NCBI RefSeq assembly: GCF_000744815.1
Contig: NZ_JQMQ01000004.1
Span: forward strand, 1 to 64,000
Length of the DNA stretch: 64,000 nucleotides
Reading direction: 5' to 3'
Source: Phaeacidiphilus oryzae TH49
Lineage (GTDB): Bacteria; Actinomycetota; Actinomycetes; Streptomycetales; Streptomycetaceae
The notes below the pieces were generated by a model, which did not search any database, had not been told where the DNA came from, and saw only the letters and a program-made list of their open reading frames with translations. Numbering within the stretch: position 1 is the first letter of the stretch; every line of letters begins with the position of its first letter. Below, one piece after another: positions 1 to 13,661 of this stretch. The position numbers were made by a program, and so were the translations under genes.

Positions 1-4738
<4,738 letters not shown>

Positions 4739-4756
4739 TGCTCCGCGTCCACTGTG
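4739..4756 (+). other. 3' arm of the 23S processing stem
   Basis: The sequence tgctccgcgtccactgtg pairs with 1598-1614 upstream of 23S, giving a stem of about 17 base pairs with one bulged base. This is the expected RNase III processing stem; it is inferred from complementarity alone. Confidence 0.6.
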
Positions 4757-4800
4757 TTGTTCTGAAGAAACAGCCTGCCACAGGCAGATTTCTTCATAGT

Positions 4801-4919
4801 GTTTCGGTGGTCATGGCGGTCAGGGTACGCCCGGTTACATTCCGAACCCGGAAGCTAAGCTGGCCAGCGCCGATGGTACTGCACTCGGGAGGGTGTGGGA
4901 GAGTAGGACGCCGCCGAAC
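4801..4919 (+). rRNA. rrf: 5S ribosomal RNA
   Basis: About 119 bases, from gtttcggtggtcat to gacgccgccgaac. The two ends pair (ggtggt with gccgcc), and the inner segments ccgaacccggaagctaag and cgatggtactgc are typical actinobacterial 5S. It follows 23S by about 60 bases and is followed directly by the operon terminator. Confidence 0.95.
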
Positions 4920-4934
4920 AAACATTGAGATGAG

Positions 4935-4974
4935 AAGGGCCGTGCCCCTGGCTTCTGTCAGGGACACGGCCCTT
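4935..4974 (+). terminator. rRNA operon terminator
   Basis: A 16-bp inverted repeat (aagggccgtgcccctg against cagggacacggccctt, one mismatch) with a short loop, followed by cttcat. It lies 15 bases after 5S and is a rho-independent-type hairpin. Confidence 0.8.
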
Positions 4975-5060
4975 CTTCATGCCCACCGGCCGGCCGGGCC
5001 CGGTTCGGCGCCGGGTAAAGTCTGCCTGCACCGTTGTGAGTACCGACAGGAGGCCCTCGG

Positions 5061-5675
5061 GTGGAGGTCCAGGAGACGCGTGTCCAGACAGACCGCGTGC
5101 TCACCATCCCCAATCTGCTGAGCATGGCGCGGCTGGTGGGCGTGCCCGTGTTCCTCTGGCTGATCCTGTGGCCGGTGTTCGGGGGGCCGAAGAACGACGG
5201 ATGGGCTCTGCTGATCCTGGCGCTGAGCGGGATCAGCGACTACCTCGACGGGAAACTCGCGCGCCGTTGGGGCCAGATCAGCCGGTTGGGTCAGCTGCTG
5301 GACCCGGCCGCCGACCGGGCGTACGTGCTGTCGACCCTGGTCGGGCTGACCTGGCGGGGCATCATGCCCTGGTGGCTGACGGCGATTCTGCTGGCCCGCG
5401 AGGCCTTCATCGCGTCTCTTCTGCCGATTCTGCGCCGGCACGGATATGGCCCGCTGCAGACCAACTTCCTGGGGAAGGCCGCGACCTTCTGCCTGATGTA
5501 CGCATTCCCGCTGCTGCTGCTGAGCGATCGTTCGGATTGGCTCGGTAATGTTGCATCAATCTTCGGATGGGCGTTCGCTGGTTGGGGTACGACGCTGTAC
5601 TGGTGGGCAGGGATCCTGTACGCGGTGCAGGCCCGCCGACTGGTGAAGGCGGAGCCGGACACCGCTCTCGACTGA
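5061..5675 (+). CDS. CDP-alcohol phosphatidyltransferase (eukaryote-like cardiolipin synthase type)
   Basis: Integral membrane enzyme of 204 residues that would transfer a phosphatidyl group from a CDP-lipid to an alcohol acceptor. The CDP-alcohol phosphotransferase motif is complete: D60, D63-G64, A67-R68, G77, D81 and D85. Hydrophobic segments flank it at about 24-55, 108-126, 147-170 and 178-195. GTG start with aggagg seven bases upstream. In streptomycetes the gene beside the 831-residue nucleotidyltransferase, as here, is the eukaryote-like cardiolipin synthase (SCO1389 in S. coelicolor, from memory). I infer cardiolipin synthesis on that basis; a phosphatidylglycerophosphate synthase role is the alternative. 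Confidence 0.85.
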   Translation: MEVQETRVQTDRVLTIPNLLSMARLVGVPVFLWLILWPVFGGPKNDGWALLILALSGISDYLDGKLARRWGQISRLGQLLDPAADRAYVLSTLVGLTWRGIMPWWLTAILLAREAFIASLLPILRRHGYGPLQTNFLGKAATFCLMYAFPLLLLSDRSDWLGNVASIFGWAFAGWGTTLYWWAGILYAVQARRLVKAEPDTALD

Positions 5676-5791
5676 GTCCGTAGTACGGCGGATTGATGGT
5701 TCATGGCCCGGGCCTTCGCTCGGGGTCCGCCGCGCGGGTTCGGTCCGAGCACGGGGGACGTCCCTGAGGCCTGAAGGAGGATCCGCCAGAC

Positions 5792-8287
5792 ATGAAGGCC
5801 GTCGTGATGGCCGGAGGCGAGGGCACCCGCCTCCGCCCGATGACCTCGAGCATGCCGAAGCCGCTGCTTCCAGTGGTGAACCGCCCGATCATGGAGCATG
5901 TGCTCCGGCTGCTCAAGCGCCACGGACTCACCGAGACCGTGGTGACCGTGCAGTTCCTCGCGTCGCTGGTACGTAACTACTTCGGCGACGGCGAAGAGTT
6001 GGGCATGCACCTGACCTATGCCAACGAGGAAGTGCCGCTCGGTACCGCGGGCAGCGTGAAGAACGCCGAGGAGGCGTTGAAGGACGACTCGTTCCTGGTG
6101 ATCTCCGGGGACGCGCTCACCGACTTCGACCTCACCTCGCTGATCGAGTTCCACCGCGCCAAGGGCGCGATGGTCACCGTCTGCCTGACGCGGGTACCCA
6201 ACCCCCTCGAGTTCGGCATCACCATCGTCGACGACGAGGGCAAGGTCGAACGCTTCCTGGAGAAGCCGACCTGGGGGCAGGTCTTCTCGGACACCGTCAA
6301 CACCGGCATCTACGTGATGGAGCCGGAGGTCTTCGACTACGTCGCCGCCAACGAGAGCGTCGACTGGTCAGGCGACGTCTTCCCGCAGTTGATGAAGGAG
6401 GGCAAGCCGATCTACGGCTACGTCGCCGAGGGCTACTGGGAGGACGTGGGCACCCACGACTCCTATGTGAAGGCCCAGGCCGACGTGCTGGAGCGGAAGG
6501 TCGACGTCGACATCGACGGCTTCGAGATCTCGCCCGGGGTATGGGTGGCCGAAGGCGCCGAGGTCGATCCGGAGGCCGTCCTCCGCGGGCCGCTGTTCAT
6601 CGGGGACTACGCCAAGGTCGAGGCCGGCGTCGAGCTGCGCGAGCACACCGTGCTGGGCTCGAACGTGGTGGTGAAGCGCGGCGCCTTCCTCCACCGGGCG
6701 GTGATCCACGACAACGTCTACATCGGCTCGCAGTGCAATCTGCGGGGCTGCGTGGTGGGCCGGAACACGGACGTCATGCGGGCCGCGCGGATCGAGGACG
6801 GGGCGGTGATCGGCGACGAGTGCCTGATCGAGGAAGAGTCGATCATCGCCGGCAACGTCCGGGTGTACCCCTTCAAGACCATCGAGGCCGGTGCCTTCGT
6901 CAACACCTCGGTGATCTGGGAGTCGCGCGGGCAGGAGCACCTCTTCGGCGCCCGCGGGGTCTCCGGCGTGCTGAACGTGGAGATCACCCCGGAGCTCGCG
7001 GTGCGGCTGGCGGGGGCGTACGCCACCACCCTGAAGAAGGGCGACACGGTGACGATCGCCCGTGACCACTCGCGGGGCGCCCGGGCGCTGAAGCGGGCGA
7101 TGATCTCGGCGCTGCAGGCCAGCGCGATCGACGTCCGCGACCTGGAGAACGTCCCGATGCCGGTGGCGCGGCAGCAGACCGCCCGGGGCAGCGCCGGCGG
7201 GATCATGCTGCGGACCACCCCCGGGGTGCCGGACTCGCTGGACATCCTCTTCTTCGACGAGCGCGGGGCCGACCTCTCGCAGGGCGGGCAGCGGAAGCTG
7301 GACCGGGTCTACGCGAGGCAGGAGTACCGGCGCGCGTTCCCCGGTGAGATCGGCGATCTCGGGCACCCCAACGCGGTGTTCGACACCTACGCCGGATCGC
7401 TGCTGCGGCGGATCGACACCAGCGGGGTCGCCGAGGCCGAGCTGAAGATCGTGGTGGACGCCGCCCACGGCTCGGCTGGACTGGTGCTCCCGTCGATCCT
7501 GGGCCGGCTGCCGGTGGAGGCGCTGACCCTCAACCCGGGTGTGGGCGAGGCCTTTCCGACGGAGACTGCGGAGGCGCGTCGGCAGGGCCTGCAGCGACTC
7601 GGCGAGGTGGTGGCCTCCTCCAGGGCGGCCTTCGGGGTGCGGTTCGACCCCGTCGGCGAGCGGGTGTCCTTCGTGGACGAGCGCGGCCGGATCATCGAGG
7701 ACGACCGGGCCCTCCTGGTCCTCCTCGACCTGGTCGCGGCCGAGCGGCGGAGCGGGCATGTGGCGCTGCCGGTGACCACCACCCGGATCGCCGAGCAGGT
7801 GGCGGCGTACCACGGCACGCAGGTGCAGTGGACGACCACCTCGCCGGACGACCTGACCCGCACCATCGCGGCCGAGGACGCGATCTTCGGCGGCGACGGC
7901 AAGGGCGGCTTCGTGGTGCCGGAGTGCAGCGAGGTCTTCGACGGCACGGCGGCCTTCGTGCGGCTGGTGGGCCTGGTGGCCAGGACCCAGCTGACGCTCA
8001 GCCAGATCGACGCGCGGATCCCGCGGGCGCACGTGGAGCGGCGGGACATGGCCACTCCGTGGGCAGTCAAGGGGAAGGTGATGCGCTCGGTGGTGGAGGC
8101 GGCCGGCGACCGGCACGTGGACACCACGGACGGGGTGCGGGTGGTCGAGCCGGACGGCCGGTGGACCCTGGTGCTGCCGGACCCGGGCGAGGCCGTCACC
8201 CATGTGTGGGCGGAGGGCCCCGACGACGAGTCGACGCGCGCCCTGCTGGACGAGTGGACCGCCGTGGTCGAGGCGGCGGGCCGCTAG
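5792..8287 (+). CDS. Mannose-1-phosphate guanylyltransferase-type nucleotidyltransferase fused to a phosphomannomutase-like domain
   Basis: Cytosolic protein of 831 residues. Residues 1-230 form the sugar nucleotidyltransferase with GGEGTRLRP near residue 8 and the acceptor motif KPLLP. Residues 250-370 carry hexapeptide (left-handed beta-helix) repeats. From about residue 385 there is a phosphomannomutase/phosphoglucomutase fold. The mutase catalytic loop (TASHNP in active enzymes) is here [10 protein letters not shown] near residue 475, and the magnesium loop DGDGDR reads FDPVGER. That half therefore looks catalytically dead and may be regulatory or structural. It would supply GDP-mannose or a related sugar nucleotide for glycosylation. 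ATG start with aaggagg eleven bases upstream. An isolated transcription unit, ended by the hairpin at 8364-8395. Confidence 0.88.
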   Translation: MKAVVMAGGEGTRLRPMTSSMPKPLLPVVNRPIMEHVLRLLKRHGLTETVVTVQFLASLVRNYFGDGEELGMHLTYANEEVPLGTAGSVKNAEEALKDDSFLVISGDALTDFDLTSLIEFHRAKGAMVTVCLTRVPNPLEFGITIVDDEGKVERFLEKPTWGQVFSDTVNTGIYVMEPEVFDYVAANESVDWSGDVFPQLMKEGKPIYGYVAEGYWEDVGTHDSYVKAQADVLERKVDVDIDGFEISPGVWVAEGAEVDPEAVLRGPLFIGDYAKVEAGVELREHTVLGSNVVVKRGAFLHRAVIHDNVYIGSQCNLRGCVVGRNTDVMRAARIEDGAVIGDECLIEEESIIAGNVRVYPFKTIEAGAFVNTSVIWESRGQEHLFGARGVSGVLNVEITPELAVRLAGAYATTLKKGDTVTIARDHSRGARALKRAMISALQASAIDVRDLENVPMPVARQQTARGSAGGIMLRTTPGVPDSLDILFFDERGADLSQGGQRKLDRVYARQEYRRAFPGEIGDLGHPNAVFDTYAGSLLRRIDTSGVAEAELKIVVDAAHGSAGLVLPSILGRLPVEALTLNPGVGEAFPTETAEARRQGLQRLGEVVASSRAAFGVRFDPVGERVSFVDERGRIIEDDRALLVLLDLVAAERRSGHVALPVTTTRIAEQVAAYHGTQVQWTTTSPDDLTRTIAAEDAIFGGDGKGGFVVPECSEVFDGTAAFVRLVGLVARTQLTLSQIDARIPRAHVERRDMATPWAVKGKVMRSVVEAAGDRHVDTTDGVRVVEPDGRWTLVLPDPGEAVTHVWAEGPDDESTRALLDEWTAVVEAAGR

Positions 8288-8363
8288 CGGAGCACCGCGG
8301 TCGGGCCGTGTGCGGACGGGTGATGGCAGTCCGTGTCACGGCAGTGGCCAGAGCGTGAACCGG

Positions 8364-8395
8364 ACGGGTACGGTGCGGCAGTGCACCGTACCCGT
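8364..8395 (+). terminator. Perfect 13-bp hairpin terminator after the nucleotidyltransferase
   Basis: acgggtacggtgc and gcaccgtacccgt form an uninterrupted 13-bp stem around a six-base loop, followed by ttcc. It lies 76 bases after the stop codon. A weak T tail is normal for this GC content. Confidence 0.75.
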
Positions 8396-8687
8396 TTCCG
8401 TGTGCGGAGAGCCCCGCAGGGAGCGCGCCCGGTGCACGGGTTGTCGGTGGCGGATGGCAGGATGACCTCTGGGGGTGACCGGTCGTCGCAAAGGACCTGT
8501 GCGGCCCCTCCGCACCAGCGCGGATGGATATGCTGCTGTCCACGTGAACAGGGGGATCAGGGGAGGCCATGCGAGACCGCAGGGCCCACCGCGACACCAG
8601 GTCGGCACCGTCCGGGTGCCGCACCGTCCATAAAGACGCTTCATCCTGCCCCACGGGCGGGTTCGTGGCACGCAAGGGGAATCGCCC
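8396..8687. other. Intergenic region ahead of the FHA gene
   Basis: About 290 bases with no supported gene. It should hold the promoter of the FHA/FtsR block, but I see no convincing -10/-35 pair. Reading frames crossing it show no coding third-position bias. Confidence 0.5.
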
Positions 8688-9515
8688 GTGAGTTTTTTCT
8701 CGAAGCTGTTCGGCAGAGGCCAGCGCCGGGGCGCGGTGGAGGCGCCGACCGCGCGGCACCGCCGAGCCGACGACGCGAGTGTGCCGGGGATGCGCGGCTC
8801 CGCCGACGGCGGGGAGTACGCGCCGGCCGGGGAGCGCCCGCTCTTCCGCGACCAGACCGGCGGCGTGGGTGCGGGACGGATAGGTGCCGAGGGGGTAGCC
8901 TCAACCACCGGTGGAGGGTTTGTGCCCTCTCCGAACTCCCCGTACGCGTCTCAGGGACACGCGGGCGAACCGCGGCAGGAGGCAGCATCCGTGACGGTGT
9001 GCACCCGGTGTGGAAACCAGAACCCCGAGGCGAGCCGGTTCTGCTCGAACTGCGGTGCACCCCTGCACGGCCGGGCCGCCGCCGAGCGCCCCTCCGAGAC
9101 CACTTCGACCATCTCGATCTCCGGCCTCGAGGCCTATGAGGCCGAGGTGCAGGGCCAGGGCGCCCCGCCCCTCTCGCCGGAGGCGATGGCCGCGGTGGAG
9201 GCGCTGCCGCCGGGTTCCGCGCTGCTGATCGTGCGGCGCGGGCCGAACTCGGGCAGCCGGTTCCTGCTGGACTCGGACCTGACCACGGCCGGCCGGCACC
9301 CGGAGAGCGACATCTTCCTGGACGACGTCACCGTCTCGCGCGTGCACGTGGAGTTCCGCCGGACCCCGGAGGGCTTCACGGTCGCCGACGTCGGCTCGCT
9401 CAACGGCACCTATGTGAACCGCGAGCGGATCGACCAGGTCGCGTTGCAGAACGGGGACGAGGTGCAGATCGGAAAGTACCGGCTGGTGTTCTACGCCGGC
9501 CCCCGAGCGTACTGA
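8688..9515 (+). CDS. FHA-domain protein with zinc ribbon (GarA/OdhI-like)
   Basis: 275 residues. C105, C108, C119 and C122 form a CxxC-CxxC zinc ribbon. An ETTST motif follows near residue 139, matching the threonine motif that Ser/Thr kinases phosphorylate in GarA. The forkhead-associated domain spans about 178-272 with GRHPESD, SRVHVEF and SLNGTYVN. Known GarA/OdhI proteins bind and inhibit 2-oxoglutarate-handling enzymes when unphosphorylated; the same role is inferred here. GTG at 8688 gives the longer MSFFSKLFG amino terminus. An internal GTG at 8991 has a much better ribosome binding site (aggagg at 8977-8982) and begins exactly at the conserved part, so a short form is possible. Next to ftsR, as in mycobacteria. 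Confidence 0.82.
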   Translation: MSFFSKLFGRGQRRGAVEAPTARHRRADDASVPGMRGSADGGEYAPAGERPLFRDQTGGVGAGRIGAEGVASTTGGGFVPSPNSPYASQGHAGEPRQEAASVTVCTRCGNQNPEASRFCSNCGAPLHGRAAAERPSETTSTISISGLEAYEAEVQGQGAPPLSPEAMAAVEALPPGSALLIVRRGPNSGSRFLLDSDLTTAGRHPESDIFLDDVTVSRVHVEFRRTPEGFTVADVGSLNGTYVNRERIDQVALQNGDEVQIGKYRLVFYAGPRAY

Positions 9516-9593
9516 CGCTGCCCAGGGCGGTCCCGTCCCGGTTGCGGGGCGGGGCGCGGCCCGGGGCGGAGCGTCGTGAGGAGCACGTGAGCA

Positions 9594-10439
9594 GTGGCGG
9601 GTACTGAGGCCGGGCCGCGCCCGGAACCGCAGCGGACGTCGGGCCTGGTCCCCCGGGGCCGAGGGGCGATGGACCGGACCGGAGGGCGGCCGCAGCTGCT
9701 CAGTATCGGAGCGGTGCTCGGGGTGCTCCGAGACGCCTTCCCCGAGGTCACCATCTCGAAGATCCGCTTCCTTGAGGCGGAGGGGCTGGTGGAGCCCCAG
9801 CGCACCCCCTCGGGCTACCGGAAGTTCAGCGAGGCGGACGTCGAGCGGCTGGCGTATGTGCTGCGGATGCAGCGCGACCACTATCTGCCGCTGCGGGTGA
9901 TCCGCGAGCACCTGGACGCCATCGACCGGGGCGAGGCCCCGCCCGCGCTGCCGGCCTCCGCCTCGACCGGGACGGGCCCGGTGGCCGAGGCCGAGCGGGA
10001 GGCCACCGCGCTGGCCGAGGCGCTCGGCCAGGCCGGCGCCGGCGGCGAGGGCGGTCTGGGAGGGCCGGCCGCCGGCCGGCTCAACCGCGAGGAACTGCTG
10101 GCCGAGGCGGGCATCGGCGAGCCCCAGCTCCAGGAGTGGGAGTCGTACGGGCTGGTGCTGCCCGGCCCCGACGGCGGCTACGACGCGGACATGGTGCATG
10201 TGTCCAAGCTGGTCGCCGAACTGGGCCGGTTCGGCCTGGAGGCGCGGCATCTGCGCGCCGTGAAGGCGGCCGCCGATCGGGAGATCGGCCTGGTGGAGCA
10301 GGTGGTGGCGCCGCTGAGGCGGCATCGCAACCCGCAGACCAGGGCGCATGCCGCCGCCACCGCCCGTGAGTTGGCGACCCTCTCGGTGCGGCTGCACGCC
10401 GCCCTGGTCCAGTCGGGCCTGCGCGAGCGGCCGGTCTGA
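9594..10439 (+). CDS. ftsR: MerR-family cell-division regulator FtsR
   Basis: 281 residues. The MerR winged helix is at about 35-100 (LLSIGAVLGVLRDAFP, then IRFLEAEGLVEPQRT and GYRKFSEADVERLAYV). A low-complexity linker at 120-160 and a second helical domain follow. FtsR activates ftsZ transcription in corynebacteria and is conserved across actinobacteria beside the FHA gene. GTG start with gaggag about ten bases upstream. Gap to the preceding FHA gene is 78 bases, so co-transcription is likely. The amino-terminal 30 residues are poorly ordered and the start could be further in. Confidence 0.85.
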   Translation: MAGTEAGPRPEPQRTSGLVPRGRGAMDRTGGRPQLLSIGAVLGVLRDAFPEVTISKIRFLEAEGLVEPQRTPSGYRKFSEADVERLAYVLRMQRDHYLPLRVIREHLDAIDRGEAPPALPASASTGTGPVAEAEREATALAEALGQAGAGGEGGLGGPAAGRLNREELLAEAGIGEPQLQEWESYGLVLPGPDGGYDADMVHVSKLVAELGRFGLEARHLRAVKAAADREIGLVEQVVAPLRRHRNPQTRAHAAATARELATLSVRLHAALVQSGLRERPV

Positions 10440-10559
10440 GCCGCGCCCGCCCCGTCGCCCCCGGATCGGGGGCGGTGCGGGCGGAGTCGTCTGCACCATA
10501 TGCCCCGATGGCCACGACCGGACTTTAATATCCGCGAGTGGCGCCCTAGGGTGGCTCTT

Positions 10560-11033
10560 GTGAATGAGCTCGACGTCGTGGGCGTCAGGGTGGAGATGCC
10601 CTCCAACCAGCCGATCGTCCTCCTGCGCGAGGTCGGCGGCGACCGGTATCTGCCGATCTGGATCGGGCCGGGCGAAGCCACCGCGATCGCCTTCGCCCAG
10701 CAGGGGATGACGCCCGTTCGGCCGTTGACCCATGACCTCTTCAAGAACGTCTTGGAGGCCGTCGGCCAGCAGCTCACCGCGGTGCGCATCACCGACCTGC
10801 GCGAAGGCGTCTTCTACGCGGAGCTGGTGTTCGCCAGCGGGGTGGAGGTCAGCGCCCGGCCGTCCGACGCCATAGCGCTTGCGCTGCGGACCGGCACTCC
10901 GATCTACGGTGCGGAGGGCGTACTGGACGAGGCCGGGATCGCGATCCCGGACGAACAGGAGGACGAGGTCGAGAAGTTCCGGGAGTTCCTGGACCAGATC
11001 TCTCCGGAGGACTTCGGCACCAGCAGCCAGTGA
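10560..11033 (+). CDS. Bifunctional nuclease family protein (BFN/DUF151)
   Basis: 157 residues made almost entirely of the BFN domain (NELDVVGVRVEMPSNQPI, then LPIWIGPGEATAIA and ARPSDAIALALR). Plant relatives cut DNA and RNA; the bacterial role is unproven. The GTG at 10560 is chosen because the conserved domain starts immediately there; an upstream in-frame ATG at 10500 would add 20 unconserved residues. The ribosome binding site (agggtgg) is weak. It lies between the two MerR genes, the same order as Rv1828-Rv1830 in M. tuberculosis. Confidence 0.88.
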   Translation: MNELDVVGVRVEMPSNQPIVLLREVGGDRYLPIWIGPGEATAIAFAQQGMTPVRPLTHDLFKNVLEAVGQQLTAVRITDLREGVFYAELVFASGVEVSARPSDAIALALRTGTPIYGAEGVLDEAGIAIPDEQEDEVEKFREFLDQISPEDFGTSSQ

Positions 11034-11260
11034 GCGGCGGCCGCGGGGCGCGGGGCGAACGAACTCGCGTACCCGCAGGCCTCCTTGCCCAAACCGCTCT
11101 TGAGGTTGAGGTCACTCGGCGTGCCGAGCGTGGCGATCGTTGACGCGCCCCTGGCGACTGCCTACCGTCGATGGTGGACGTCCCCGGTGAGCCACCCCAT
11201 CAGGGACGGCGGCCGGCGAGCGGTCCCGGAAGACGACGGGTGGGCCGGATGGAGGGTCGC

Positions 11261-11902
11261 GTGAGCAGTACCGGCGACGGCATGGCCGCACACGGCGCGC
11301 ACCCCCTCCACGAGGTGCACGCCCCGCCCGCTCCCCGTCTCAACGACGTGGGGGCCTGGCAGCCGGAGGCCCGGCCGATGCGATCGGAGGATCCCACGGG
11401 ATCGGAGATGATCGGCTACCGCGGCCCGACGGCCTGCGCGGCGGCCGGGATCACCTACCGCCAGCTCGACTACTGGGCGCGGACCGGGCTGGTCGAACCG
11501 AGCGTCCGGCCGGCCCACGGCTCCGGGACCCAGCGCCTCTACAGCTTCCGGGACATCCTGGTGCTGAAGATCGTCAAGCGGCTGCTGGACGCCGGGGTCT
11601 CCCTGCAGAACATCCGGATCGCCGCGGCCCATCTGGCCGAGACCGGCGGGGCGGATCTGGCGCAGGTGACGCTGATGAGCGACGGTGCCACGGTCTATCA
11701 GTGCACCTCCCCGCACGAGGTGGTGGACCTCCTGCAGGGCGGGCAGGGCGTCTTCGGGATCGCCGTCGGGGCCGTCTGGCGCGAGCTGGAGGGCTCCCTC
11801 ACCCGGCTGCACGCCGAGCGCGCGGACACCGGCGAGACGCTGCCAGGGAACGACCCCGAGGACGAGCTGGCGGCACGCCGGCGGCGCAACCGGGCGGTCT
11901 GA
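11261..11902 (+). CDS. MerR-family transcriptional regulator (second of the block)
   Basis: 213 residues. A disordered stretch of about 50 residues precedes a MerR winged helix with YRGPTACAAAGITYRQLDYW, TGLVEPSV and QRLYSFRDILVLKIVKRLLD. The rest forms a dimerisation helix and a small effector-like domain. GTG start with ggagg five bases upstream; an in-frame ATG at 11171 has no ribosome binding site. Orthologous position to Rv1830. The target genes are unknown; the conserved proximity to gcvP (Rv1832 in M. tuberculosis, 3.6 kb downstream here) is suggestive only. Confidence 0.85.
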   Translation: MSSTGDGMAAHGAHPLHEVHAPPAPRLNDVGAWQPEARPMRSEDPTGSEMIGYRGPTACAAAGITYRQLDYWARTGLVEPSVRPAHGSGTQRLYSFRDILVLKIVKRLLDAGVSLQNIRIAAAHLAETGGADLAQVTLMSDGATVYQCTSPHEVVDLLQGGQGVFGIAVGAVWRELEGSLTRLHAERADTGETLPGNDPEDELAARRRRNRAV

Positions 11903-12011
11903 GGCCCGGCCCGCGCCATGAGCTGAGCCCGGGGCCCGCGCGGGGCGGTGGGAGCAGGGCGCGGCGGCGGGGGCGCGGCGAATTGTCAGTGGTGTGCGGG
12001 ATCATCGCTGT

Positions 12012-13598
12012 ATGCGCCCGGTTCCGTCCATCCTCCACCTCGACATGGACGCCTTCTTCGCCTCGGTGGAGCAGGCGTCCAAGCCGAGCCTGCGCGGAAA
12101 GCCGGTGATCGTCGGCGGGCTGGGGGCGCGCGGGGTGGTCTCCACGGCCTCCTACGAGGCGCGGGTGTTCGGGGTGCACTCGGCCATGGCGATGGCGCAC
12201 GCCCGCCGGCTGGCGCCGAACGCGGCCTATCTGGTACCCAGATTCGCGCTCTACCGCGAGGTCAGCGAGACCGTGATGGGGCTGCTCCGGGCGATGTCCC
12301 CGCTGGTGGAGCCGCTCAGCCTGGACGAGGCCTTCGTGGACCTCGCCGCGGGCCCGTACGGGGAGCTGATCGCCTCGGCCGGCCCCGAGGCGGCGCGGGA
12401 GCTGGTGCAGGCGCTGGGCGAGGACCTGCGGGCGGACATCACCGCGGCCACCGGACTGACCGGCTCCGTCGGTCTGGCGGGTGCCAAGTTCCTGGCGAAG
12501 ATCGCCTCCGAGCGGGCCAAGCCGGACGGGCTGGTGCTGATCGAGCCGGGCACCGAGCGGGAGCTGCTGGACCCGCTGTCGGTGCGGGTGCTGCCGGGGG
12601 TGGGCCCGGCCACGGCCGAGACCCTGCGGCGGGCGGGGCTGAACACGGTCGGCGAGATAGCCGCGGCCGAGGAGGTGGAGCTGATCCGGCTGCTGGGGAA
12701 GGCGCACGGCGCCGGGGTGCACGCCCTCGCCCAGGGGATCGACGACCGCCCCGTGGTGGCGGAGCGGGACGCCAAGTCCATCTCCGTGGAGGACACCTTC
12801 GAGGTGGACCTGCGGGACCGCGACCGGATCGTGGCCGAGGTGGAGCGGCTGGCCGAGCGCTGCGTGGGGCGGCTGCGGGCGGCCGGCCGGTCCGGGCGGA
12901 CGGTGGTGCTCAAGGTCCGCCGCTACGACTTCTCCACCCTCACCCGCTCCGAGACCCTGCGCGGGCCGACCGACGACCCGGGGGTGGTGACCGGCACGGC
13001 GCTGCGGATGCTGGACCAGCTCGGGTCGGGGGAGCTGGCCGGCGGGGTGCGGCTGCTCGGGGTCGGCGTCTCCGGGCTCGCGGACTTCACCCAGGAGGAC
13101 CTGTTCGCCCAGGCCGCCCGGGAGGCGGGCGAGGCGCAGCTCGGCGACCCCGGGGAGGGGGCCGCGCCGGCCGGTGGGGCCGGGGAACCCGCTGCGAGTC
13201 CGGAATCGGAGTCGACGCCGGAACCGGCGGCCGGGGCCGTGAAGCCGGCGGGCGAGGGCGTGAAGCCGGCGGGCGAGGCCGTGACCGAGACCGTGAACGA
13301 GGCCGAGGACCCGGCCTACGGGGGGTTCGGGCAGCCGCGGGCCTTCCATCCCGGCCGGGAGCCGGGTTCCGAGCCTGGGACGCGCCGCCGCTGGCTGCCC
13401 GGCGAGGATGTGCGGCACGAGGAGTTCGGTCCCGGCTGGGTGCAGGGCAGCGGCGTCGGGCGGGTCACCGTCCGCTTCGAGACCCCGGAGTCCGAGCCCG
13501 GGCGGGTGCGCACCTTCCGGGAGGACGATCCGGCGCTGGCCGCCGCGCCGCCGCTGAGCCTGGTCTCGGACGGGGACCCGTCGGACGGCTCGGCGTAG
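12012..13598 (+). CDS. dinB: DNA polymerase IV (Y family) with carboxy-terminal Tudor-like extension
   Basis: 528 residues. Catalytic acidic residues are in HLDMDAFFASVE (D11, D13) and PLSLDEAF (about residues 102-109). The helix-hairpin-helix and little-finger domains run to about residue 370. An Ala/Pro/Glu-rich linker of about 80 residues contains a duplicated VKPAGE unit. It leads to a terminal domain (WLPGEDVRHEEFGPGW, RVTVRFETPESEPGRVRTF) that resembles the small barrel at the end of PcrA/UvrD helicases. This would perform translesion synthesis. The ATG at 12012 is preferred over a GTG at 11994. No LexA box is visible in front. Confidence 0.9.
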   Translation: MRPVPSILHLDMDAFFASVEQASKPSLRGKPVIVGGLGARGVVSTASYEARVFGVHSAMAMAHARRLAPNAAYLVPRFALYREVSETVMGLLRAMSPLVEPLSLDEAFVDLAAGPYGELIASAGPEAARELVQALGEDLRADITAATGLTGSVGLAGAKFLAKIASERAKPDGLVLIEPGTERELLDPLSVRVLPGVGPATAETLRRAGLNTVGEIAAAEEVELIRLLGKAHGAGVHALAQGIDDRPVVAERDAKSISVEDTFEVDLRDRDRIVAEVERLAERCVGRLRAAGRSGRTVVLKVRRYDFSTLTRSETLRGPTDDPGVVTGTALRMLDQLGSGELAGGVRLLGVGVSGLADFTQEDLFAQAAREAGEAQLGDPGEGAAPAGGAGEPAASPESESTPEPAAGAVKPAGEGVKPAGEAVTETVNEAEDPAYGGFGQPRAFHPGREPGSEPGTRRRWLPGEDVRHEEFGPGWVQGSGVGRVTVRFETPESEPGRVRTFREDDPALAAAPPLSLVSDGDPSDGSA

Positions 13599-13606
13599 CC
13601 AGCAGG

Positions 13607-13645
13607 CCTCGGCGCCGCGACCGGTGGTCCGGTGCGGCGCCGAGG
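13607..13645. terminator. Bidirectional terminator between dinB and the DUF2382 gene
   Basis: cctcggcgccgc and gcggcgccgagg form a perfect 12-bp stem around a 15-base loop, in the 63-base gap between two convergent genes. Either strand could use it. Confidence 0.65.
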
Positions 13646-13661
13646 TGGGGAGCGGGGTGGG

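Noticed and set aside
5291-8203. Long minus-strand frames opposite the phosphatidyltransferase and nucleotidyltransferase genes
   Set aside because: Arg/His/Pro-rich shadows produced by high GC content; the plus-strand genes have full domain support.
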